Shown piece after piece: positions 12,527 through 24,500 of a stretch of DNA of 64,000 nucleotides (positions within the stretch are counted from its first letter, which is position 1; every line of letters begins with the position of its first letter). Both the position numbers and the translations under genes were made by a program. The DNA lies in contig CM041531.1 of NCBI GenBank assembly GCA_023238725.1, forward strand, positions 16,948,643 to 17,012,642. The letters run 5' to 3'. The DNA is from Scortum barcoo (taxonomy: Eukaryota; Chordata; Actinopteri; Centrarchiformes; Terapontidae). The notes under the pieces were generated by a model. It was not told the DNA's origin, did not search any database, and saw only the letters and a list, made by a program, of their open reading frames with translations.

Positions 12527-15500
12527 GTAAGTCTTCTTCACTCGTCTGATCTCTCTCATTGGCTTTTGTTTGTATTTTATTAGAGCAATTTATCATCACT
12601 CCCTGCTCACACTCTGCCTCAGTACAAATTGTCTTCACGGCCTGCCATTATAATTCCTGTCTTTGTTGTACAAAACTTCTCATTTGTCTGAGCACATGTA
12701 AAAGACTGAACCTATAGGCGGTATAGTGGCACTGGGATCTTATAAGTCATTTGTTGACTTAATTAACACACACACAGAGGAAATGTAATGGTCTGGTAGG
12801 AGGAGGGAGTCTAACCCCATTTTCTTGTTTGTTATGAATATTTTAGCGATCATTGTGTTTATGAAATGAGTTTGCTCTTTCACCACCACGGAGAACATTG
12901 CGATGTCGACCCGCTTGTAATTTACACATCATTACGCCTGTCAGCACTGTCCATCATTTGAACCTTCGCTGTGCTGCGAACACAGCCGCTGCCTCCTGCA
13001 CCTCCTGGCATATGAAGCTGAGGTATAACAGGATGTGATACAACACTATTTCAAGCAGGCCTCCTTATTGTTCTATTTTCAGAGGTAGAAACAGGGCAGG
13101 TCCTCTGAGAGCACGGCACAGTGCTGATCTGGGGTAGTCCTGCTGCTGTGCACTCCAGGCAGCACAGTGAAGGGAAAGCCCTGCTTACACTGACAGTATA
13201 GTTTTGCATTTTGGGCATTTAGCTTATGCTGTCATTCTGGGGAAAACATACCCGTGGCACACACAGGACCCACCGATATAACAGAACTCTCATTCTTATG
13301 CGGCCTGTGTAGGAAGCAATTCACACCAGACCCCATACCAGTGCTACACAAGTGTCGTCTCACTGTGGGCCCTCATCAGAGGCAGATGGGTCTCCGAATC
13401 CCTCATTGTGCCTGTTATTGGGTTGTGAATTTCATTCCTCACTGGATTGTGGAAGTTCTGTACTTTTGTTGTTTTACCAGCTGTCCAATTCGGCTGTTGC
13501 AGAAGCTACTTTGGCCTTTAGCTTCTCTTATTGCTTTTGCTGCTGTTGTGTCTAGGGTTCGTATCCAATGCTTCCATATGTCCCTCACAATATCAGTATT
13601 ACGGTGTAAAAATACCCCATTACAAATATAATTTTTAGTCTTCAGATGAATTGTAATTAAAAGTTGTGAAAACCTATTTTCTAACTTCTTACTATGAGTA
13701 ACAGCGTCCTACATGAACACACTATTTCATGCCAAAGATGGAACAGTTTTCATTAATTGACATAACAGAATTCTGTATTTCTGTATTTCCTCTTCTCTTT
13801 TCTCTCTCTCTCTCTGAAGTGGGCGAGGCTCACTTAAAAAAAAGTGAAGCAGCAGCATCAGCTTTGATTATACTTATATAGTGATGAATATTAGATATAG
13901 ATTATATATAGAATCAGCTTTAAATGGGTTTTAAGTTAAAAGTTAAAATAATTTCAAGTAAGTATGCAAAATGACCCAACAAAGTTTTATTATTATTATT
14001 ATTATTATTATTGACATATTGTTCACTGTATTTGATGCTGTTGCAGGCAAGGATAGAAATATTTTACTCACATTAATACTGTTGTCTATAATCATCTATA
14101 ATTAGGTATCTTATGTTACAAGGTGATCTTATGCGTCATACTCAAGTTAGTTTTTCACCACTAAATATATAAAGCGTGGCTTTAATTTCATGCTTTTATT
14201 TCAGAAAAATAAGAGAGTTCAACTGTTAAATGACCTTAAATTCCTAGACAAACAACATCACATGCAACAAACTAAAATAACTAGAGCAGATCCTTTCTTC
14301 ACCAAGTCACCATTAGAGCACGACTTGCTCTAATGTGCAATCCCATTTCTTCTTAAGCAACCATTTTAGATGCGTACAAATGGTGCCTTTGTTGCTCTAC
14401 ATGAAAAGCAGGGCCAGGGTGATGCCCGTGTTTCCTAGTGAATGCTGATGAGGAGTGAGGGTTTATGTCTATTCCATTTGGCGTGTTTGGTTAAGAGGTG
14501 TCAGTTGGAGTGGCGTGGCGGCACAGACGTGGGCTGAGGCGTTATGCAAGAAGGAAGCCATGTGGAATCAGGCCTCGCTAATAGGAAATGAGTCACTTTA
14601 TCATGGGCAGAGTTTGCGACGTGGCCCTGACATCATTACTTTCTTCATTGTGTCCATGTGCGCACCCAAACCATATTAGCTTGGTGAGGGCCAATCGTTC
14701 AATCATGCCAAATGAAGCGTGCTCACCGGGCTGCTATTACCTTTAATTATTAGAATAATACACAATGCCGTATCAATGATAAGTGCCCACCCATGCTGCT
14801 GAACCACACTGATATTATGTAAATAATGGATGGATCAAACCAGCTGAAATAATTTCCGTTTTATGTGACGAAAGAAGAGCACGGCCCTTTGCCATTGCGG
14901 CGTCGCTACACCATGTTATCTCAGTCACTCTAGGCCCTGTTATTGTAATTGTATTTAATGTTTCTGAACAATGAAAAAGTATTAATTTCCAAGCTACAAC
15001 ACGGTAACAGTGACCTTTCAATGAATAGGAATCGGACACATTTAGTTTCTTAAGCCTGGTGTACATTGTAGACCCTTCACAAGTGTTAGAATATTATTCA
15101 TTATTCATTGTATATCTCATTAAGGTCCATTCTTTGATTTTACATCAGTGCTTAAAGCTCGGACTGCTTGAAAATGAAAACAAGGAAGGGAAATGGTGTG
15201 CACACTGTAGCACAGAACTAAAGTAAATTGCTTTCAGGGAAAGAGGTAATTTAAACATATCAAACATGCTGTTCAGAAAGACAGATACTACATGCTTCAA
15301 CTGAAATCCCCATTAAACAACAAGTAGTTCACCAAAGCAGTGTGACTGGTCATGTTTGGAACTGAATACTACATTTGCTGCATATAGGCGCTATTTCACG
15401 TATAATTTATTAGGGTGTTTTACTTAAGAAGCAGAGGTGGGTAACCATTAAAGAATGGTTTATTTAGCAACTTTAACATGAAGGCAGGTCTTCTTTGTTA

Positions 15501-18500
15501 ACCTCAAACGGTGTGTAGTGTCTCACTATCTGCTCCACATTTTAAATTAGACAGTCAGTCTGTTTGATGAGGCAACTGTTAAAAGACAGGAGGAAAAATA
15601 TACTCCCTATCAGTCAGTGTACATTAAGTCTGTTTTCCCTTATCAGGCACTGTTTATCAAGCCTTGTGACATATAACCGCAAAACAGTTGCTTTGTTTTG
15701 CAGGCTGGTTGTACAGATATTTCACACTCCTTGAAATATCTTAATATCAGTGACAATGACAATACTATCAGTGAAATCTCAATAATCTCAAGTCTTTTGT
15801 GGCTCCTGTGAAAAGGCCTCAACATCACATTGAGGCTTTACAATAGACGTCTGCTGTGTGCTGCCTCTGGAGGAGACACAGATAATCGGCTCATGCCTCT
15901 TTGTCTGTGTGCCCTTTAGCCGAAGGACCGGAGCTACTGCAGTGTGGTGCGCAGACCAGCCAATCATGAGCCTGAGAACAGCAGCAGGGTGAATGCGGCG
16001 GCTAAATGCTAAATCTGCTGCTGAGGCTTCCAGGATGATATTATTGGAGATTATTTAAAGCGGAGTTAGCAACAGTCACCAATACTGTCGTCTTCGAGGA
16101 AGCTCATTTTGTCTGGTCCACAAAAAGAGAAAAATATTCTCCTTCTGTAGCAACTGAAGTGATCTGCCTGAGGCAATGTGCATCTCGAATCCCTTTATTC
16201 TGTTAGCGATTCTTTAATCCCAGCTCTCTGGGAAGCAGGGGCCTGCACAAATTCAAACATTTACGCCTCTCACTCCAAAATGGATTTTTCTTTGAATATG
16301 GATGAAATATGAATAGATCAAACCTGTAATCTTCTGATATGACTGCCAGTAGATTAGGATGAATTAAACATTACATTTTCCGACATCTACATGACAGGTA
16401 AATTACAAAAATTTAACCTTCATTTTATTAAGGCCCAATTGCACTTCGGGCAAACTGTTACTGAAATACATGCCATTTACGCTAACTCTTCAAAAACATC
16501 AAAGACCGACTTACAAGTGTAAAAGGGAGTATTCAAATGTTAAATGTAGTAGAAAAGACTAGACTGGGGGCAGAAGTGGTCTGCGCATTAAAGAGGTCAC
16601 CAGCATAAAACCCAGCCTGCTTAGTAAAATCTGAAAAATGAAAGCAGCCACGAGTACAAACGCAAATACAATCCTTTCCCTTTAAAGGCAATGCACCTCC
16701 ACACTGTGTTACAATGATAGGATACGAAGAGAGTTTAGAACTGATATGCTTCCAGTAATTCTAGCTTGATGTCAGTGTGGCTGTATCTTCAGTGCCGTGT
16801 TAAAGAGCAGGCGTGTCATGATTGTCAGCCGTAGGAACTTTACAACCGTAGCCCGACTTTTGCTGTGTGTGTGCTCACATAGCGAGCAGTGTTGATTTTT
16901 TCTTTTTCTGTAAAACATTGTAGAATTCACAGTATTATTTTGTACGCAAAAAAACATGCTGGAATTATTTCATTGCAAGCATGAATTCAAGATGATGACC
17001 GCAACAAACTGCAGTGACTTGTTGTACGAAAACACGTCTTTCCATTATTTTTTAACGTGCTGTATATATTTTTTTGTTTACTGACATAGTTAGGCATGTG
17101 TTTACATGTATACATTCACTGCACGACACCAAGTTCTGTCGGAAAAGCGTCATTTACATGGCTGCATAAAGTGACAGCTCCACATAATAATCCCTTTTAA
17201 TTTGATAGAAATGATTTTATTTTCCATGGAAAATGCTGTTTGGATTAATTGAGCAGTGCTTTAGACATGTGGCACACATCACAGTAGAGAGATGAAACTT
17301 TCTGTTGCAAGATGGTGGCAACAGGAATTTCATCAGCTGAAAAGTGGGACCTTCAGTCATCCTACAAGCAGCAGTGGATGGCATTAGGGATATGCGTCAT
17401 GACCTAGCTCAGGCTCAGCTTTAATGACAGTAAGTGTATTCTGATGTCTGAGTGAATGGTCTTAACTTTGAATTATATACCTTTGATATGACTAGTACTG
17501 AGTGTCTTAAGTCACCCTTGATACGACGATCTGAATTCTGCTGAAGCGACCACATTTATTCCGTGTATTTGAGACAAGATATTGCCTCAGCAGGCATTCG
17601 TTAATGGACAAAAAATGAATGACAAAATTTGACTTCGCCACCAGAACTGCAATAACACAACCACCTGTGCACCACTTCACACATCTGCTCAAGCGGAGAT
17701 TGATTGAAGCCACAAAATTACCAAACAGGCACAAGTGGAAAAAAAAAGCAAAGAAACGAGTGCCAGCAAAGCCTTTTAGGGTGAAGAGTCATGAGAGCAA
17801 AGCTTTTTTGGCTCCCTGTTGAGCAGGAAGTGTGTGGTTGTATTGGGCAGCTGTCTGGATATGTGTGAATTAAAATTGCAAGTAAAGTCAAACTGTGTAA
17901 AAAAAAAATTGTATCTACTGCTAGCTGGTGGTCAGTTACACAAGAGCTTAATTATTTTTTTCACCACTGGGTGGCTCATTTATACATTAGTGACTTAAAC
18001 ATTCACTCTTAAACACTCACTCCGTTCTGGTTTCCAACACCTCATGAGAAACGTGTCTGACTGTGGCAGCTCAGTGCTACACTACAGTATGTTTACCAGC
18101 AAGCTGCTAAATAACTCAGGTCTGTCACTTGGTGCTGAGCAAGTAATGTACAGTGGACTTTTAGAGCCTCATTGGTGAAAACAGCCACCGGGGTGACTGG
18201 AAACAAGGTGAAAATCTCAGCCTGTGTTTACATACTCTGTTCTCTGTTGAGCATAGGCTCATATAGGATGTGGTTTCCCAGTGGGACTGAAATACAGTCA
18301 TTTGGTTTGTATTTTAGTGTTTCAGTTTGTTAGAAAAGTTAATCTAAGTCATTAAGAATAATTGTTAAAAATCTAATTGCTCTTTTAAATAATTAAAATA
18401 ATAACTATCTCTTAAATACAATGGAAACGTATAGTAGTATACATGTCAGACTTCGAATAGATATCACTGTATCATCTGTCCTGAATATATTCTATGAATA

Positions 18501-21500
18501 CATGCATGAAGCACCTCTCAAAACATCCATCCTTTAAAAATAACCACCAAAAGTATTTGAACAGTCGCTGCCAAAATCTTTGACTCTGAAGAAGAAATTG
18601 CCTTAAGCTCCAGCTCACTTTGTCCATTTTTCCTACCTGGAGCCTTCTCTGACCTGACTCGGGTGTCCCCTCTCCTCTACATGATTGCAGTGCAGGTGGT
18701 TTTGTCGATAAGCCAAAGTCAGGACTGGCTCCTCAGACGAAAAATGCCATAGTGGTTTGAAAAAATATATAAAAAAGTCAGGCAGTGAGAGAGCCTGCAG
18801 GGACGCTGACTGGCCAAGTGGCTGCAACCTTACAGAAAAGCAATGTTGGGACAAAACAGTGATTTATATATCTGCAGCATGCCGCTTTATCCATGACATA
18901 AGCAGAAGATACAGCGTGAGAATGATGGAGTCAGTCCAGCGACAAACAGGAGTGTGGTGAAGCAATGATGCACACTTTGTGTGGTGTGGTAAAAGCAACT
19001 GTTAAGCAAATTTAGCAGGATCAGGGAAAAAATGCTTATGTTGTAAAAGCTCTTGCTGACGAGAAGAGTATTAAATTTGACATCAGTTGAGTCAACTCTC
19101 CATTTTTTCCGCACTTAGTCCTCCTGATTGATTTAGACTATTCTTTCTTAAAACTCTAATCTCCCCACCTGCTGCTGTTCAGTGAAAAACAGCATAATTT
19201 GACATTTTTGGCAGCGGAAGAGTGCAACATGGTGGCAGTGATGCAGCGAACATGCGGTGAAAGTCAGACCAGTTCATGGCTGCATATGTATATTCAGCCG
19301 TCGTCTATGAATAGATGTCCAACTGTCAATCAGCTGCCTCAGGACTCTAGAAGCCAATTTGATGGCATGACAGCTATTATCTCTTTTTTCCACACTATAA
19401 TAATAATGACAGGGCTGGTCACACTGTTTGATTGACAAGTGATCTATGGGACGTACAGCGCAGAAACACAACAGCAATGATGAGTGCTTTGCATCAAAGA
19501 TGGACAGAAAAAAATGGAGTGATATGATTAAAAAACAAGCAACAAAATAAAATAAAATATTAGATCAAAGTGAAAGAATTGACTGTTCACAAAGCTCCAC
19601 CTTAGTTACTGTTGCTACGCCTGTCAATCTTTCCTTTCTAGTCCGACACGTAGACGGTTTACAGCGACACCAGTGTTAACACTTGATATCCCCAGTGATT
19701 TTTGAAACAATGAGTTTTTTTATTGCAGAGCAAACAAAAGCAGGCTTCTCATTCCCTGCCAAAGACAGTGGATTTTGTCTGAAATGAGGACTGTCGCTGA
19801 CTCGCCGGGAGACTTTATCAGCTGCCGCTAGCTGGCTTAAGCTAATGCCGATGCTCAAACACCAAAAGTTGGTTCATTACTTCATCTCCAGCTGACTTTC
19901 TAATGTTTCCAGCTGATGTGTTTTAAATCGAGGAGCCTGTGCAAGGGTCTTAAATACAGCATGGCTGCATACATGATTTAAGTCTAAAAGACTGAGGTTA
20001 TTGCTACATGTTACAGGCAATAAGTCAGCATCCTCACCAACTAATGATCCATTTAAAGGACGTGGGAATTACACATGTATTAGGAAAAGCTAACTACTAA
20101 TTTTTCAAACAGTATGCTTTTTCTACTAATGTTACTCTAAACACAGCCTGTGATGGCCATGTCTACCAGAGCTCAACAGGAAACACCTTTTAGTAGCGCC
20201 CCCACCTGGTTGTAATGTCTTTCCCCCACACCACACACTGGCTGCCAGACTGAGGAGAAATCAAGCCAATGCTGCAGCCAAGGTTTGCTGATGTGGAATA
20301 AAATCGAAGTCATTCTTAGCAGCATAATTACTAAAAAGACTACTTTGTCAATTGATCTGTTTTAGTGAAAGATGGGTTTGAGCATGCTTGGTTTAAACTA
20401 GCTATTGACTTTCCATACCTGCGTTGAGCGAGATCTGATCTGCTTTGTACACAACACGATTAGTTTCACATAAAACTATAAAACAGGCTAACGTTGTCTG
20501 TTTCCTCTTTGAACATTTCTCCCTGTGATCATTACAACTGATACGCCTACAAAAGCTGAGTGGAATACTGCAGAAGTATGTTTTTCATGTTTTTTTTTTC
20601 ACATCAGCTTCAATATGTTTGTAGAACAGTGACTACGTGCCTTTAAACAATGTGACAAGATTTTATTCTACTACAGGCAACAAACTCTTCAGTGCATCTA
20701 TATTGACAAAAAGACCTAATGTAAGTGGAAGAATGGCATGTTTGTGCCCTCTACTGAGTTGCCATAACTTAAACTGGGTTACGGGACTGCATGGGAGTTG
20801 TCAAGTTTTTTACTCGACCGGCAGGATGTTAAACTGGACCGACTTTTCCGTGCTCACACTGTGAGCCAACGGGGCTTCAGGTGTATTTCAACGAAAAGAA
20901 AACAGTATCAGCAGGTTGCATGGTGGTGCGAATAAAGTCTTAGCTCATTGCACACCACACACTGTTTTTCAAATCTGGGACATATGAGTATATGAAGACA
21001 GTAACTTTGGATGGATGGATTACTGGTGTTTATGTGTTGTTTAGTCTAATGAGCTGAAAGGCTTATATTACTGTACAACTTAGTACATTACTGTGGTCAC
21101 ATGAGCCGTAGTTTGTAAAGACCTGGTCAAACCAGCCACCTTTTGGATTTCATGCAACTATGAGACCAAACTGCAATGATTTCTCACTTCCTATTGAGGA
21201 ACAGGTGATGTGTCTTTCTATTTCTGCAGGCTCTGGAAAAGAATGAATTGACTGCTTCTGTAAATACGTATTGCAATGCATAGAAAACTGCCTAATTTTT
21301 TAATGGTTTTTTAATGCTCAGAATGCCCTTGGCTTTTAAAATATAAAATTATATTTCCCTTGGTTGGCCAAAAACCCCAATGGAATACAGTTCAGAGAGA
21401 CCACGACTATGACTATGTAAAATCTGGAGTCGTTTTACTGAACTGTTTTGAAGAATTTTAAAGGGAAAGTCACTTTCTCAGTCAAAAATTCATTGTAACA

Positions 21501-24500
21501 CATGAAACTCTCCTTCATAAAACTTTGACCCTATAAAATATATTTAATATGAAGTCATTTAACTTTACAGTTTGAGCACAAATTAAAGGGAAAGTCACTC
21601 TCCAAGTCAGAATGTGTTGAAATATGTATAATATTCATTGACACAAGACCTGTCATAAATACTTTTCCTTAAGCGGTTTGCCAGGTCTTGCATAAGGGTC
21701 ATGATGCAATATTTCATCAATTTATGCCTGGACCCTGCCCAACAATTGCCTTGAAATTTTAAATGAATAATGAAAAATGAAATGACAGGAAAAAAACAGG
21801 GACAGCTGTGTTTGGGGGAAGGGGGGGGTTACTCGAGCCAGGGGTCTGTTAACAACAAAATCTGGTAGATGAAAATAAGAACAGGGACAGAGGAACCAAA
21901 CTCCAAACAGAAAGCAGAAATTCACAAGCCACAAGTAATTAAAGCTGCTAATAATATTATGACTGCATTATCATTATTATTATTATTATTATTATTATTG
22001 CACTACTGATTGTCTTATACAACACTTATGGTAAGGTATGTAATTACTAAACTGTACTATATGTATTAACATCCGGATGTACTGTATTGTGGTACCAGTG
22101 ACGAGCGGAGCACCTAGAGCAACTAACTACACATCTCTCTGCTGAATTACCACAAAGCCTGACATCACAGGAAATACAACCTACAGTCACACCCAAGATC
22201 AGTAGCTCCGTGGTAAAATGTGCCAACGAAGGCGCTTTATTAAACACACAGGATTTAACAACCTAAAATAATCCATGACAACTGTATAAGGAGAGGAAGC
22301 AGAGCGTTCAAGCCGACATCAAAGCACGCGAGCAACAATGCAGTCTAGCTTATCGTTGCTTGTGATCCGCGGCTCCTCAGCCAAAGCACCTGTGTGTACA
22401 TTTCCCAGAAAAACAGCCTCCGGTGGTGATCATTACCTCTCCTCTGGAGTAGCGGGGTGGATCGTTAGCCAGCTTCAAGGAAACATCATGCTGTTAGCTC
22501 TCTGTATCGTGGGTCACACTGCTGTTTGCTTTTGTTCTTTTCTAAGTCTAATCTGCTCTCCCCCAGACATTTATCAACTTCCAGCTGTCAGTTTACTGTT
22601 TTTTTCTTAATTTCCTTTCATTGTCTTATAGCTTGTTTAGATGATGGGACTGTAAAATCACAACCGTGTTGCTGTATTGCACAGGCTGGTCGCACGTTTG
22701 AAACGCGGGGATGCAGCTGGCTTTTTAGAGTGCAATACCCTGCTTATTCTGAATCTGTACAGCTGCATGTTGGCTCTGATCAGCTCTGCCCAGAGGAATA
22801 GTGGGTAATGTATGGAGGTGGTGGTTCTTATTAACAGTTAACATAATTACAGTATAAAGGGGGAACCCCTGCTCTGGTGAGCTTTGATCCCTCCTGGTTC
22901 CACTTGCTCAACATTAAATGAAAACCTTTAACAGTGAAATCCTCCTCAGCGCCGACATGTAGGGAGCTACCTGTCTGGGCTGTGTGGTTTTCATGATCCA
23001 TATACATTTAATAAGTGTATCCAGCATGCTGCTGAATGTGCATGTGTTTTAGAAACCTTAAAAGCACTCTATCGAGTTTTTAACTGTTCATGAAACAGTC
23101 TCAATTTAATAACAATGCCTCTATAAGACCTAGGTCATTAAGAACATTCGTTATTTATATTGGTTTCTAATATTTATTCTTAATGGCTGCCACTGGGTCA
23201 GATTAAACAGCACTGGGATTTGCTCTGGAAGAATCTGAGTTGCTTCAGCCGCTAACTGAAGGTCAGTTTCCAAAGGTCCTGTCCACTTTCCTCCAAGTCT
23301 CCAGGCTCCTCACAGCGAGGATTAAAGCAGTGAGAACATGTAACCTAATGTCAGGTGAAACTACAGCCTTTGCCCACAGGCATTGCCAAAATCAAAACAA
23401 AAGTTCCATTGAGCTGCTTTAAGTTACTTTGTTGTAGTGCATTGTGTAGTACTTCATTTCTAATAGGTAGTTAGACTTTGTTTTTGTTTTTTTAATCAAT
23501 TTTGTGCCTTTCGGTTCTGACTTTGTTGTTTTCTGAAATCCTTCCTATGACCATGTACACACGTGTCACTGTAGCAACCATACACTACATTCTGCCTGAG
23601 AGTTAGCCTGAAAAGTAGTTATGTAAAAATCGGTATGGTCCATGCTGAAGAAAATATTTTCTTCTTTGCTGGAGACATAAGAAAAGAAAATTGGTTTTGT
23701 TGCCTAATGAAGGTTGTACAATCAAAATGCAAATTGCTGCAATTGAACACACAAGGACACAGTCAATTCGTTTGCTTTTAGATTGTATCTCATTGGTTGT
23801 TTTTCCCCACATAATAACTGACAGAAATGCTCACCTAAGAGATTAGGTCTGCAGTCCCTTGCAAATGCAAGTGGAATAAAAATTCATTTGAGTTTGGAAA
23901 CTGGATTGTTGAATGTTGAATTGTTGTATAAACTATTTGATGTATTGATTTTGGGTCGTAGGGGCATAAAAGGCAAATTAATGTAAACACTGATTGGAAT
24001 CAGAGTGCAAAAAGGACTTTATAATGGATACATGGGGTGTTGTGTCCCTTTTATTTGAGCTAGCTCAATGACTATGCTGCCATATAGTGAGTGTGAAGAG
24101 GCTCTGCTGTACCTACAGTATCAGATCTAGTGAGCACCTGATAATAAGCACGATCCACCTGAGGAAATCTATTCTCATTACTTCATATGGCATGGTGGAC
24201 GTACCACATGCATTATTCATACTTTCTGCAATATCTTATTGACCTCTGTCAAGGACATTTGGACAGGCATTCATCTTGACAAAATTGGCCAATCACAGCC
24301 TCCAAATTGGACATATGCAAAATGCAGAGGTGGCGTACAGTGTTGAATAATGTGACTCTGTGCTGCACAGTCCTGTGAGAATGAAATGCATGCACAGAGG
24401 AGCCTAATGATACCTGCCTGCCGCTAATACAGCCTGAGACTGATAGCCTGAACACTGCTTTGACCTTTGACCTTCTCACATTTGAATACTGCGGCATAAC

